Below, piece by piece: positions 9,546-22,580 of a stretch of 64,000 nt of DNA; the first letter of the stretch is position 1; every line of letters starts with the position of its first letter. The notes beneath the pieces are model-generated. The model searched no databases, was not told the DNA's origin, and saw only the letters and a program-made list of their open reading frames with translations. The translations under genes and the position numbers were made by a program. This DNA comes from Rhyzopertha dominica (taxonomy: Eukaryota; Arthropoda; Insecta; Coleoptera; Bostrichidae): contig QCXZ01000001.1 in NCBI GenBank assembly GCA_025024175.1, positions 9,238,001 to 9,302,000 on the forward strand. Direction: 5' to 3'.

Positions 9546-11480
9546 TGGAAATCGATGTTTACGAATGGGCGTTCGGCTATACAGAAGTTGTGTTTACACG
9601 TGTTTAACAGCCAGGCACTCACCCACCTGTAGTATGAGAAAGTAATGTTGGATTGTATAGAGCTCAATGAGCTAATGTAGAATAGTACCTTATTAACCAG
9701 TCCTCGTACCTGTATTTCTGTCCAGAAGAGTGAAGTACTCGCCACCATCAGTGAGAAGAATTCTGAAAGGGAAGAGTCTTTAAAATGCGATATTTATATC
9801 AATAGATATTCTGAAACGGATCAGAATTTTGATCACCTTTCATTCAGAAAGAATAACAACGTGATGCTCTTTGAAAAAATGTTACTCTTTATAGTTATTT
9901 TAGTCCAGCTACTTAACATGTGTCACACATAAAATAATTACCAAAAAATGGTCTACATAGTCGTGTTCTTAAATGTGTTTCTAAAAAGGTGCACAAATTT
10001 ATTTTGTGCATGTGTACATAATTCGTAAGAAATGTTTTTAAATTCTATATAACTCTATAGCAAAATAGGACAACTGCAATATACACAGTTACAGTCAGTT
10101 CCCAATGAGAGAATCGAATATTGATGCATTACCTATGGGTGCCTGTCCTCTCCGTATGCGGGACGAGTTGTGCAAACAAAAGACCTTTCATTGCTTCCTA
10201 CTTTTAAAATTTTTTTACCAATTCAAGCGCGACCATAAATCACTAAAAACTGAAGCACTACTAATACTAGCAAAATCCATAGTCTACTATTACCAATTTT
10301 ACATGCACTGTAAGTATAAACCTCGTCTTTTCAGACGTCCCTTTAGTAAAAAGAAAATCTACAAGAACTCAACGAAACCGAAAGAATAGAAGACAAAATA
10401 GATTAAGGAAAAGGAAAACCCACTTAGGGCTGCGAAGCACATTGTCTCACAAAATATTTGGGGAAATGATTGCTCAATAAGAACAAATATACCCGACAAG
10501 AAAAATTTAAAGAAAGCTGTAAATCAAACCATACAAAACATGTGAACATTCACGAAGAAAATACACCCAGTATTCTTAATCTGCCTCGAATAAGAAGCTG
10601 AAGAAGCTATAGCTGAAGAGAAGAAATCAAGGTGGCAACACTAGACAGAAGGTGTAGGGAACCATTATGGCAGCGCTATATATTTTGTCTAGGGATCAGG
10701 ACGCCATAAGTCCGCAGTGGTAAGGAATGTTCATTAGAAAAAAAAATAACGCAAACAAGGAATATCCGGTAGAGCAACAGCATTCCGTCTAGAGCTCCAA
10801 CAAGCGAACGAATAAACACAAAAGAAATCACTCAAGAAAGCGTCAACATCATCATGAAAGAGTAACCTAAACAAAATGCAGGAATCGAATAATTATATCA
10901 AAATGTAAAAAAAATAATAATTGAGTCGTTTCAAAATCAGCTATCTCCACATTGTTGAAAATATGTTTTTTGTTTTGCAGAAAACGCATATGTAAATGAA
11001 TATCTTAGCTTTCCGTACAGTGTTTTACTCCAGTAACGACTATACCTATCCCCCTAAATATATTTGTAGGTTGTCTGTTCCGTTTCGTAATTAGGTAAAT
11101 CCACTTTAGTTTAAAATCCGTCTATCTCCATAACGAATGCAGTTTTACGTATTAAAGTAATTCAGCCGTTTCTAAATAGATGTCACTGTCGCCAAACAGA
11201 TTAAAATCACCCAGATCTTGGAAGTAAATGTCTCTGCGACCTATAATCCCTAGATGTATAAGTCTGTGGATTTATATAGTTAGTTTGAAATGCTGGGTTA
11301 TTACTTTTTGGTGCATTAAAATAAAAAGAAATGGATTGTCTTCCAGAGTTAGTGTATAGAACATTTGCAACGCAAAAGGCTGTCGTTAAATTGATGTGGA
11401 AATGTTCCAGCGAAAAAAGTGGAAGTTTTGTTTCATTCTTAATTATACGCATCATGGCAAATCTAAAGCATCCAGGCAAA
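9546..11480. other. Non-coding A+T-rich stretch with unplaced A-rich repeat-like segment
   Basis: No gene supported. Around 10380-10880 the plus strand is A-rich and purine-rich, with scattered peptide blocks (such as FRLELQQANE near 10785) that look like fragments of a LINE frame, but the family could not be assigned. Frames at 9536-9748, 10105-10389 and 11207-11479 show no known domain. Confidence 0.3.
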
Positions 11481-11489
11481 TAACATTCA

Positions 11490-12165
11490 CATGGGAAAAC
11501 AAAGAAAACTATTTGTCAAAGAAAAACTTGTGAAAAAGGGAAGCAATGAGGGGATTAATGTACGTCAAAAAGTCTTTTTGGGAATGTTACTTATATCGAA
11601 GCACAGAGATCAAGGTGTAATTCAGAGATTTATTAAATGTGGAGGCGATGAAAGACAAATGCATTTGTGAATAGAGCAAGGAACGTCCAGAATTTTACAG
11701 AAATATTTAAAATTATGGAGAACCACTACTGTCGTTCAAAGACATCTCAAAGAAGTTATCTGCGTTCAGATCTTAATATAAAAAGTGGTGCATGTATGAC
11801 GCAAAAACTAACGATATAAATTTGAAAGAGAAGCAAAATTTTTTCAAAAAAAAACATTTAATAGGCTGTATTAAACGGATACATGTTCCACGTGTATTTC
11901 TTTGAATGATCCAATTAAAACTTCACAAAACGTTGAAGCAAAAAAAATATGACGTAAAATAGAATCCACAAAATGAAAGCAAGGGAGTTTTATAGTTTAT
12001 TAAAGGAAAGGGGGAACATGTGTTGAGTTTTTCTTTTGACCGTCAAAAGAACCAAGTTTTTTTATATACCATTGGAACGAAGCAGAGCAAAGGAGAGGCT
12101 CAAACGAACTCTCTTCTGCTGTGTACCACTGATTAGCAAATATAAACATACCAAATACTGTCCAC
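11490..12165 (+). mobile_element. Decayed coding relic of an unassigned insect repeat protein
   Basis: From ATG 11492 the plus strand reads for about 60 codons (MGKQRKLFVKEKLVKKG, then a basic stretch and GGDERQMHL) before a stop. It continues in shifting frames with CSTCISLNDPIKT (about 11888-11926), KAREFYSLLKEGG-like sequence (about 11978-12015) and FSFDRQKNQVF (12030-12062). A Cys-x-x-Cys box followed tens of residues later by an FDxQKNQ-like box is familiar from a high-copy transposon-derived protein family in beetles and other insects, but I cannot name the superfamily with certainty. Stops and frameshifts show that it is dead. Confidence 0.4.
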
Positions 12166-12629
12166 ACCATTCGTCCTGTTGCTGACGGATGCTATGTTCT
12201 TGGATCAATAAAAGTGCACCTCGCCACATTACATGTATAAAACTTATATTCCCAATAGTGGGTCATTCTCTTTTGTATCATGAGAAAAACATAAAATCGT
12301 TGCATTTCTGTAAATGTCGAGTAAGTTAAGTTACTGCAACTGTGTATATATTTAATGATAAATGCTAAATAAAGCCGATAGATTTTCACTATTGTATTCA
12401 AAATCAGAGTTGGAAAAGAGATTTTTATAAATAAAGCTTCATTGAGAATACAGAAACTATTTACTATAGACAACAGAAAATGTGGATTGCTTTAGGGCAA
12501 ATATCATACGTTCATATAAATGTAAGGAGATTGGTAATAATCGTTATGCTTCATTAATATGACGGAAAATTTGTCATGTAGATTAGAATAAAGTAAATTA
12601 AATTAACTTTAAGAATACAACCACAGCAT

Positions 12630-12970
12630 AAGAATTCCCTTCGAGACAGTCTCCGAAGACACCTATTCACCGTGTAAATAATTTAACACTTAAACAAGAA
12701 GCTTTAGCGTGCGTCCTAACCGTTTAGTTCGATCGCCTCGCATCAGTAGTCTGTGAAAAACAAACTCATCCTGATCCCTGGGTTATTTATTCGTCGAAGA
12801 TGCTAGGCCGCGATAAGTTTTTAATTAAGACCAGCTATACTGCTCCGACGTGTCTGTTGCCTGTCAGTCTTAATTCATTAGACCTTCTTAGGAACTCTTA
12901 GTTTAATGTGTTGATTCGAAAACGTGATTAAATAATTAATACGCGGCCAGCTTAGTCCTCGTGTGGTTCA
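12630..12970. other. G+C-richer non-coding island
   Basis: Includes CCGCGATAAGTTTTTAATTAAG-like mixed sequence (12810-12830) and a TAATTAAT word near 12932, with no reading frame. Candidate conserved non-coding DNA. Confidence 0.3.
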
Positions 12971-13786
12971 CTTGGAAACCTTCTTCGGGGAGGGGTGCTT
13001 TAATGAAAAAAAAACTAAGAAATGTGCTATGAAAGGGCTGATGAAAGCGGCCGCCTAATAAAGAAAATTGAATTAGTGATGCAGCTGTAAACATTACAGC
13101 CATAAAAATGAGAGCGCTTGCACAGATGAGAAAAAGGTCTAAACGAATGTTATTCCACAAATTATTTAAAACTTTTTTAAGTACTTTCAAGAGATACAGA
13201 CCACGGTCAAAAACATAAAAAAAAACATTTTTATCGCTCATTCACTGAATTGAAATGGATGCTAAAATACCAAATATAGTACACAATATAGGTATATATA
13301 ATATGATGCGAAAGAAGCCATTACACAAAATCCTTTAAATATCAAATCTTTCTTGGGTAAGCAAAATTAATGTACCACCAGCATTACATGCTATCCAACA
13401 TCAAATTTGTAAATATTTCCTGCGTTTCTCATGCAACAAACGCAATTTCCTATGTATCCTTCACAATTAACGAAACTACATTGAAAAATCCTTCTAAACC
13501 ATCATTTTAAATTTCCTATGTTTTAGAATTTTTCAGTAACAACTGCCTTAATATTAATATTTAATATTTCAATATTTGTATATACAAACATGTGTACCAA
13601 AATGTATTCAAATAAAATAATATTACTAGGTGATAAGTATTGAAACTTAAGGCCTGAAAAAGCAGAATCTTAATGTTGGAATCGTATCGTAACAAGTAAG
13701 TATGATTCGAAAGTTTTGGGAAAAAATTTCAGACGATGGAAATTTTTATAAAAAGTATTCTCAGAATTCTCTCTAATTGAGCCTCC
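12971..13786. other. Non-coding A+T-rich stretch
   Basis: Nothing recognised. The 101-codon minus-strand frame at 12936-13241 is hydrophobic and rich in Phe and Leu, as expected for the complement of A-rich DNA. Confidence 0.35.
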
Positions 13787-15726
13787 GTGTATTTTGGTGC
13801 TTTTCTCCTTTTTCGGAAAACAATATTCTTACTTGATAAGGTCCTAAACACTGCGCTTTGTCCAACATTAAAATTCTTCCCTAGACCCTATATTGACATT
13901 GTCTCGTTTGAAACATTCGCCCAACCAGACAAAGATCAATTTTGTAAGACATTATGCAAAGCTGAAATCGAAAACTTTTGGATTGTTTATTCAGATGACA
14001 TGAAGAGCGGCATTTTATTTCCATGACATGTTTTTTTTACATGCAGTTTTGTCACTCAATCGAACCAATAAGTTTTATCCCAAAACTTTCGAATCATAGT
14101 GATGCATCCGATTGCTTAGTGGCCTGTATGGAGGATGCTATAAATAAATCTACTTACGCAGAAAGGATTTCAAGTACCTACGCCCAAAAAATGCATAACA
14201 GAACGTATTCTACAGTTATTAAACAGAAACAGGAATTATATCGCTTATAGCAAAAAGACGAACAAAATTAAACAAAAAACAAGAATGTAAATTTTTCCGA
14301 AATGTAGTAAACTCAGGTGTAAAGCCTGTTAAATTACAATACTATAACTTTCTCCTAGATAACCACAAATCCAGCTCACAAGTATGGAAAATTATAAATA
14401 CTTTGACAGGAAACAATAGCCCACATCAAATGATACACACCTTAAAGATAAATGATAACAAAACAATAGATAAACAAGAAATTGTAAATGCTATGGAATA
14501 CTTTTCTTCGGTTGGAAGGGTACTGGCTGATGAGATAAGGAGTAGCCCATCTTTTGCCCCGCACTTCTCGACAAACATGAGTCAGCATAGCTTGTACCTA
14601 ACTCCAACAGATGAGACAGAAGTCAAGATTTGTATAAAATCATTGAAAAGTCGATAGGCGCCTAGGATAGATGGGATAACAACTGACCATATTAAGCAAC
14701 TCCGGACAGTCTTAACCAACTCAATTGCTACACTGATAAACCGCGTTTTTGAGGAGGGTTTGTGCCCAGCGGATTTTAAAACAACAGCGGTGCTACCTTT
14801 GCATAAAAGAGGTAAAAGAGATTGCATGCAGAACCACAGACCAATTTCCTTAATATCAAATGCAGAAAAAATATTTGAAAAAGTTCTGAAAAATAGGTTG
14901 CTGGCCTACATGAACAGATTGGCTATAACTCACTATAACCAGTATGACTTTCTTACGGGAAAATCAACCAATGATGTCATAGTGTCGCTGGTGGAAGGTA
15001 TAAGACGCGGAATTGATGATGCGGCACCGTCGTTATGTGTCTTTATAGATCTCAAGAAAGCGTTTAATACTGTTGATCAAAATTTACTGCTTGAAACGCT
15101 AGAAAGTGTGGGTGTCATGGACCTGGTAAATAACATTTTTAGGACATATTTATTGAACAGAACGCAACAAGTCAAAACTCGTTCATATATTAGTGATAAG
15201 GAGGTGATGCAATGTGGAGTTCCGCGGGGCACAGTCTTGGGACCGATATTGTTCTGTATTGTTCATGCTGCTTTTTACTACAGAGATACATCTTGAGAAA
15301 AGCTTAAAACCACAGTTGAATAAGACCTATGCCACACAGAAAAATGATTTAGTGGAAGGCTACTTACAATAAACCACATCCTTGCCACAATTAAACAAAG
15401 CACAAATGCTGGACAAAGGTGGATTAGTTTCCTGGATCCTCGTCTTTTCAACAAGGTTCCGTATGAAATAAGAACCAGTAAAAGTTTGAAAAGCTTTAAA
15501 AAGTATCTGAAGAGGTGGCTGTTGGATGACGGAAACAGGAATCTGGTCTTGGAATGTCTAAAACATTTTGTATTATTGTTTGTTATTCTCTATACAATGA
15601 AATTTTTTGCATAGTAAATTCATAAGTATTGAAATGTAATCACATACAGGCTACTAATTTATTGGGTTTTTTTGTAAATCAGTTCTTGTAAATCAATATT
15701 AATTAATATAATAATAATAATAATAC
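13787..15726 (+). mobile_element. Non-LTR retrotransposon (CR1/Jockey-like LINE), pol relic
   Basis: A LINE copy with a reverse transcriptase copying element RNA at the target site. Upstream frames (13787-14250) look like the region linking endonuclease and RT. From 14380 the RT N-terminus is clear: KIINTLTGNN, then LYLTPTDETEVKICIKSLKS (14594-14655, stop at 14656), PRIDGITTDHIK and, in the 178-codon frame at 14760-15296, NHRPISLIS, VFIDLKKAFNTVD (motif A with its aspartate) and GVPRGTVLGPILF (motif B). Immediately after motif B the sequence jumps to unrelated residues, so the segment with the catalytic YADD box is deleted. A C-terminal block (RLFNKVPYEIRTSKSLKSF, about 15445-15500) follows. 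The copy ends in (AAT)n at about 15706-15725, a typical LINE microsatellite tail. It cannot be active. Confidence 0.85.
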
Positions 15727-18200
15727 GTTAAATATGCAATCTAGGTACCAACAAGGAAAGAAGAGGAGACACAAATGAATGCGTCTTACTCATATACTTC
15801 GCTAGATCACAGAAACTTTATTACATACATCTAAAAGATTTACAAACACGAGTTCTAGCATCTGTTTATGATGTTTTACGACTATCTATATCATTAGATT
15901 ATTTTTAAGCTTGTAACGCGTGTTTTATTTCGTATAAATCTCGCGGAGTCCCCGACGATCTTAAATTTATAATTTAACTTTGAAGTTTTATAGTATGGGA
16001 TGTTTATATTTTAATGGCTTTCTTTTGAACATACTGGCTTTAAACGAATTTGATTTACACGTGCCATAAAGCAGTTAAGGCCGGGCAAAGGACTTAATAC
16101 TGCCGCGGCAGACCTAATGCAGCTGGTTGACTTTTCACCTTAGCAGTAAACGTCTCAAGTGGTTTATGGCTTTACAGGTTTCGGTGTAATCTAACCAGAA
16201 ATAGCAACAAACGATTTAATACCTGCGGTTGTGCCTACTCCATGAATTTCGGATTTCTTGCTTCCTTGAAGGCAATTTACATTCTTGGGTGTTTTGTGCA
16301 GTTAGACGGTTTGAAGTTGTTCCGTCTTCATGCTGTAATTAACGATTTAACAGTTAATCAGATATTAAACTGAGTAAGGAAATAAAAATTTATGACACTC
16401 TGTTGCTTAGTGTCAGTAAGTAACAGAACGCATGTTTTGGCAGGTACTCTAAAGTGGTGGTAAATGTATAGTGTATAATTCACTATAGTTGTGTACAATA
16501 GCAAGCAACACTATTCAGCGTTCTTATTTTTTTCTTCGCAAAAGCCCTCTTACGATATCTAAAATCTGCCAGCATTCTGAGCAAAGGATCAAAATTTCGA
16601 AATAGTCGCATAAACATTTTTAACGATTTTTTTTCACAAATATTTTCAAATCAGAACGCTACCCACCGAAGGGTAACAACTAAGAGAAAATCAGAAAAAC
16701 AGATTATATAATATTTTAGAGAGATTCATGTATCATTAAAGATTAGAGAATCCTACTGGAGATTACACGGATTACATAACTGATTTTGGAATTAATACGA
16801 TTACATAGTACTTACAAAGGATTTCATGATGATCAGTAAATGTAAGAAAAAAAAGAGATATAGACTAATAACGAGTATACCCCGAAAAAAGCACTAAAGC
16901 GTTGTATCATTAAATGTGCAGATTGAGCAACTTGTCGAAAAAGGGCTGCCTAACCACATAATACATTGCGGTTTTGTACCTTATTGGTCATAACGCAGCC
17001 ACAGAAAATCATTGTGTATTGATTCTTAGGGAGACCAACAGTACATTGATATATTGCAAAGAATTGCTTCTTAATACGAACTTGTTGAATACATGCTAGC
17101 CATGACATGCTGCTCATGTTTATTTTATTTGACAAAGAAAATTTTTAAATAAAATGTGTCATAACGTACATTTTATCTAAAAATTTTCTACACCTTCATA
17201 CATAGTATGAATGTTACATTTTTGACTGGTGGTTATGTCACTTATCTACTGTCTCTGGCATACCTGCTTCACAATGTTTCTTTTAAATGCATGCTTTAGA
17301 GTTTTTTAATTTCTTTTTTCTAGTGCCCAACTGCTTTGGTTTGAAAACAAAAGTATATCTTAAATAAATTAAATAAGTAGTCCAGAACGGCCAATAAGCA
17401 TTTAATAAAGTTGGGGAAAATATTATGAATAAAATTGTTCTGGAAAGCTTGCAAATTCATTATAAAGTAAGTATATTTTTTTTCATCAGAAGTTACAATT
17501 AAATTCCAACTTGTCAGATTACATGTCATGTCATTTAAGAGGTAGCACCCATTAAGGTAGCTAAGTGGTTTTGTCACCGTGTTAGTTAATTGCTGACAGA
17601 TGGCATTGCCATCTTTCTAAACAATTTACCAATAATATTAATCCCCTTGAAACTTCCTATAAAATGACTTCTAGTTCGTTAAAGATTAAGGTATTTAGAA
17701 GTTTCGAGGCTATTTTGGTTTGTAGCGACGTTACTATGGCAATCAAAGAAAAAAATGTTGTAACAAAACTTCTGGGTAAGCAAATAGGGATTCTAAAAAT
17801 GTTATTTTCCAGCTTCATTTGCGTTTATTTGTAACGCAAAGTCAAATACTCCCCCTAGCTTGAATCTTAAGAACCAAACATATTTAGTAAGTTTTGATCT
17901 AAAAAAAAACTTCAAGGCGATAGCGTGAGGGGTTTTCAAGATACAGCCGCTCCGTACCTTTATTGAATCATCTTATATACAGACCATTTCCAGAGGAGAT
18001 ATAAAAAATATTATTGTATATTGACATAATTTCTTTCTCGCATTTTGAAATTGTTAAAAATTGTTGTTGAGGGCGTGGGATATAATAACACAATGAATTT
18101 TTACGGCACCGTTTCGAAACTATATTGTTTCTTTTTTAGGCCTGAAGGGAATACAACACAATAAATTACTAACAGTGTCATTAGAATTAGAGCATAAAAC
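15727..18200. other. Non-coding stretch with a G+C-richer island (about 15930-16340)
   Basis: The first few hundred bases are A+T-rich. From about 15930 to 16340 the G+C content rises (CTCGCGGAGTCCCCGACG, CTGCCGCGGCAGAC) without a frame, a possible conserved non-coding block. From 16400 to 18200 only A+T-rich DNA was seen; the frames at 16950-17135 and 17320-17577 have no resemblance to known proteins. Confidence 0.35.
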
Positions 18201-18268
18201 ATCACAAAGATGGACAAATCTCACAGAGGGGGAGGCACGTTTCTGTGAGATTTGTTTATTTTTGTGAT
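18201..18268. repeat. 68-nt hairpin with 27-base arms
   Basis: The arms 18201-18227 and 18242-18268 are inverted repeats. ATCACAAA pairs with TTTGTGAT, and ACAAATCTCACAGA pairs perfectly with TCTGTGAGATTTGT. A symmetrical 5/5-base internal mismatch separates the two blocks, and the loop is 14 bases (GGGGGAGGCACGTT). Size and shape resemble an animal microRNA precursor, but a miniature transposon or a chance palindrome would look the same. Confidence 0.6.
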
Positions 18269-18299
18269 ATGTACAATTTTTGACGGCTATTATTGTATA

Positions 18300-19495
18300 C
18301 ATTCACCACGCAGTTCAGAATATCACACACTATGGCACATTCCGCTTTTGACAAGGCTTGTGGAGTCTAGTAGGCGGATTCCCATACATCACCAGTTTGT
18401 TCTCATCCGGCGAGGGCTTGCAGCCATAACCATCCATTATAATTATTGGCAAATATACTTGTGCGTGAAATGTATGCAAATGGCCAAAGTATGTAAGTTA
18501 CTCTAAAGCGCCATCCACTAGACCATAATGAGGCTGTGCAGAGCACAAATAAATCGAAATGCAAATTCCGGAGCCGGCAAGGTTTCTGCTGGGGTTTAAG
18601 TAGGTTAACAGGCAGAGACTGTAAATTTTCTGTAAGTAGCGCTTGAAATGATGATTATAATATTATATGATGCGGGAATTGAAAATGAAATAATGGAATG
18701 AATGAGTTGCAGTTTGGCAACATTCAACTGATTGTAATTACATTTTGCATCCAGATTTAAAATGGACTAATTAATAGTGTTCGCTGATATTAAATTGGGC
18801 ATCCATGCGTATACCACTAAAGCCATTCCTAACCCCTTGGCCGCCAGTATGCGTATTATATGTTTCCGCTCTTATCATACATTAATAAAATATAGTAATA
18901 AAATAGAACGAATGATTTAACATTTAATTATAAAGGGTTCATCGAGTCGTGTGTTTTCGTTGGTGCAATAACAAATCAATACTCTTACAGTAGAAAAACT
19001 AAAGGGAATGAAAGCTATTGTTTTCCGAAAGACAAGAGATTGCAGGAAATATCGTGGAATACCAAAACCAAAAACAGGATACTATATGTAAAGTATTAAA
19101 AGAAGATAATATTCCTAAAAATAAAAAAAGGGAATCGTAACAAACAATGCCTCATTTTTTAAAGTATTAGGACAGTTTTGTAAATGCATTAATTAATCAC
19201 ATTTCATCTAATTTAAATACAGTGAATTAGGAACAGTAGGTATGCGTATAAAACAACAAGAACAAAAACTATGTAATGATAAAAATAAAGTAACAATAAT
19301 AGGAGAAACAAAAAAAATAATGACATCTGTTTTCCTAGATATTATTAATAAGCTTTGGTAATTTTTTATTTAAAAAAGACTTTTCTGGATCTTTTGAAAG
19401 TAAATTTATATATCAGAAACGACACTGTCAATCAAAATGATAGCCAGATTTGACCGTCGATCCTAAGACATGATATATCGGAGATTTTATTTACT
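18300..19495. other. Non-coding stretch, partly G+C-richer (18310-18600)
   Basis: The first 300 bases are of balanced composition without a supported gene (a frame at 18252-18506 is unremarkable). Around 18935-19060 the plus strand can be read as a cysteine-containing peptide ending FPKDKRLQE, faintly like a THAP zinc finger, but it is too short and lacks the rest of the motif. The remainder is A-rich and featureless. Confidence 0.3.
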
Positions 19496-19499
19496 TGAA

Positions 19500-21260
19500 C
19501 ACAGAAATGCTTTGCTCACCAGTTGCAACAGAAACCGGTAGCAGAAAATTTGGAAAACAAGAAACCAGGTCTTTAGATATAATATTGTTCACTGTATCTA
19601 CTGATGACACTTGGTTGGTTAAATCGTTCAGTCACAGAAGTTAATGCGTGGTCTAACAAAGCAAATAGACTTTTTTTAATTGTCGTGTAGGTTCTAATAA
19701 TTCACTTTGGGATTCATAATTAGACTTAAAATTCTGAATCAACTCTCAACTCTTCTGGACTAGATGCTTCAGAATTAATGAATTAGGCGTAATTGTCATT
19801 ATTTCTTTCTGAATTAAGATAGTCTTGTAAGTTTTTTGGCCGTATACGCATTCAGCCATCTTACATTTGGAATTATGCAACATTTTGCCTGCAATATTTA
19901 TTTTAAATAGCAAATCATGCTAAGTTAAAACAGAACAAGTAATATTAAAAGACTTAATCATTTCAATTAATGATCTTAAGGTATTTACTGTTTTTAAATC
20001 TCTGGTAACATCATCCAAATAACAATTCTCTTAAATTTTGTTGCAGAGACCGAATTGCATTAATTCTATTCTCCCACCTTGTATCGCTAAGAGGTTTCAA
20101 AGATAAGAGTTTTAACATGTTTTTTAAATACATCCCGTCTGTACGGCGAAGCTGAGAAAAACTATATATTTCTGTACTACTTCAAATAAAGTTGCAATTT
20201 CTCTACTACTATTCGCAGCATCATTTACTACTATGTAAATTTAGGGTAAACACGGCACATAGAACATGCAGCGCCCTTGGATTAATATCTAGCTACCGTC
20301 TCTGAAGATCAATATTGTTTCGTTTCATATTGTCCCCATTATCATAACCTTGACCATAAATGTCCTGAACATCTAGTCTTAAACTTAGTAGTAGTTTCCA
20401 ATAAAAAATTGCCTAATTCTTCGCACCTTGTATTAACTACTGGAAAGAACTCCAGGAAAAATTCTTTTATTTCGGCATTGTTTGAATATTTTACACATAT
20501 AACCACAAGCGTAATTTATTCAATATTGCTAATATCTGGCGTTAAATCAAGAATGATGGCAGAATACTTCGCGCTTTTTCCTGTTTTTATAATAATATCT
20601 TTTCCAGCTTCCGCTAATAAGTTCAATAATTTCATTTTGAAGATGAACTCCTAGATAATGAAGCATGCGGTTCTTTGTGTCTTTAGACTTCACTTTTTTA
20701 TTTACATGTTCTGATATTATGGGATCCAATTTGGCCAACATTTCAACAGTCTTCAAAAAATTACCAGTATCCCATTTGTAAAGTTCCGAACTAGAACCGC
20801 TAAAAGCAAGATTTGGCTTGCCAAAAAGTGAACTATTGCAGTCATTCGTTCTATGAGCATTTGAAGATCCTTATCTATACTGAATTTTTTTAAGCTTCAT
20901 TTTTTATTCACACAACTTTTTAGTAGTTTTAATATGCTGCGAACTATATTATTTTCGTGCCGATTTAAGTAGTCTGAACAATGGCTTCAATCTGGATAGC
21001 TAGAAGTAACAATAGCTTCTTAGCGTAACACAGCTATATGCGTTTAATTGTTTTACCATTTACTAAAGATTTGCAGTAGCTACAAAAAAAATTTCTACCG
21101 TTTTCATCACAAGGAAACTTAAAATTGGAATTTATTTTACTAGGTCCATTCTCAATTAATATATCAACGGTTCTGTTTGTCATCTGTTTGTCATCTGAAT
21201 GTCATCTGAAGCACATCCAACTTCATCACATTTCTACTACGCGTTAGGTTGATTCTGGTA
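19500..21260 (-). mobile_element. Decayed hAT-family transposase (TTF-type zinc finger / ZMYM1-like)
   Basis: Read on the minus strand from 21260 to 19500, pieces of a hAT transposase of the TTF-zinc-finger, DUF4371-containing kind appear in the right order. First comes an N-terminal zinc-finger-like block (FCSYCKSLVNGKTIKR, near 21110-21060). A 69-codon frame at 20756-20547 follows, with KTVEMLAKLDPIISEHV and YLGVHLQNEIIELI, a signature stretch of this family. After it come ARY..KGAACSMCRVYP (about 20310-20260), VNDAANSSREIATLFEVVQK (about 20230-20175) and SVTERFNQ near the C-terminus (about 19645-19620). Stops and frameshifts separate the blocks. A 10-bp unit around TTTGTCATCTG is repeated three times at 21174-21206 within the N-terminal part. 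No terminal repeats were fixed; a dispersed repeat at 21424-21477 may mark the outer end. Confidence 0.75.
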
Positions 21261-21423
21261 CACTTGACAGATTTTCAGAATTATTGGGATTGTCGTCCAT
21301 CTCTGGAGAACTTGGGTATGCCTCATTATTTGATTCACTGTATTCAGTGGTAGTTCACTCGATGTAGATAGTTGGAGCTCAATGATCTCTTCATCTGCGG
21401 ATTAGGTTGTATAAATTAAATTC

Positions 21424-21477
21424 TGTTTTAAAATATTATGGCGTTTTATATGGTAGGGCAGATACGTATCAATATTC
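21424..21477 (+). repeat. Dispersed repeat, mate of 9032-9086
   Basis: Core GCGTTTTATATGGTAGGG followed by AGATACGTATCAATATT, about 85% like the copy at 9032 by eye. Its place just upstream (in the coding sense) of the minus-strand hAT relic suggests a hAT terminal or subterminal region. Confidence 0.5.
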
Positions 21478-21989
21478 TTTCGTACTATTTTAATTAATCA
21501 TGCCGAACTATCAACAGCTTTGAGGAAATTAATTCACTTATGCATAATGGTGCTGCTGGAAGCACCGCAACAAACGAAAACTCATCAAACGAGTGGGGAA
21601 GTAATTAATACAAAGCGGTTGATTTTAAAAGCAACTGGCTAAGCTACGCCCCAGAAATTAATAGAATATGTTTCTGCTTGCAAGCATGACGTGGCGACTT
21701 ATAATGGGTACCAACGCATTCTTTGGCTGAACTAGCCAGAAGTGAACGAAAGGAGCGTAGGAAGACAACTGATTCTGTTCTTCCCTGAATTTAAAAAGTT
21801 AGTGCCCGGTAGTTTCTAGTTACTGTAATTTGCTTACTAATCTCATCTTGACGTTAAGGATCCCCAAATACAGAAACGCGAATTTTATAATACACTCTAA
21901 CAAACTTATGTACTTTTGTTCAAACTTGCCTTGCCACTGTTAAAACAGAAATCAATCATCAGGATTGTTAAAGTACTTATCTAAGTACA

Positions 21990-22580
21990 TATAATTGGTT
22001 CAGGTCAATTTTTATTTTAATGCTAATCTTTTCAATGACTCCAGAGAAAGAAGAAGTCTCATTTCTCTGATGAACTCACTTAACTTAAAACAAATTGTTA
22101 GTAATGGCACACTAAATGTATGTATAATGGTAGCAGCCACACAATATCTGTTCATAAATATATCTATTTCTCTTTTGATTGTGACGATAATTCAAATGAT
22201 CTCTTTACATATAGAAGAAACTATAAAATCTGCAACATGCTACGGCCGTTTTGCTTGGATTTAGTAAATGAAGACTGGTCTTCTGTAACCTGTGTTCATC
22301 ATACTATCCTTATTAAAAAGCTCAGGTAATATGGCATTCGTCGTATTGTTGGGCAATGGTTTATGTCATATCTAAAAAGTACAAGACAATATGTTGAGGT
22401 CTCGGATTGGTGGTGATCTGATTGTGGGTTTCGTTCCCCTTCCAGTCAACTGGATATGATATTTGGCGCTCTCCATGCAGAGCTCCATTTTTGGGTCTGT
22501 GCTGTTTACACTTTATGTCAATGATTTAATGGACTACGTCACACCAGACTGTTGTAATGTCATGAGGTTTGTTCCCAATT
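21990..22580 (+). mobile_element. Internally deleted LINE fragment (endonuclease tail joined to RT)
   Basis: A second non-LTR retrotransposon relic. The first part (21995-22100) reads NFYFNANLFNDSRERRSL and NSLNLKQIVS, matching the DFNxxLL...SFNLxQxV end of a LINE apurinic-type endonuclease. Around 22145-22265 come FSFDCDDNSNDLFTYRRNYK and LVNEDWSSV, the inter-domain region. From 22295 there are RT blocks: HHTILIKKL, YGIRRIVGQWFMSYLKSTRQ (22329-22385, another frame) and, after frameshifts, GSVLFTLYVNDLMDYV (22493-22540) where motif B normally continues. The RT N-terminus, including motif A, and everything after 22580 are missing. The sequence style is CR1/Jockey-like; the exact clade was not determined. 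Confidence 0.7.

Noticed and set aside
10380..10880. LINE fragment suggested by peptide blocks in an A-rich strand
   Set aside because: No RT or endonuclease motif could be placed; too weak to list as an element.
12936..13241. 101-codon hydrophobic minus-strand frame
   Set aside because: Composition artefact of A-rich plus strand; no motif or conserved block.
18935..19100. THAP-like zinc finger
   Set aside because: Only a short FPKDKRLQE-like stretch; the C2CH spacing and the AVPTF box are not present.
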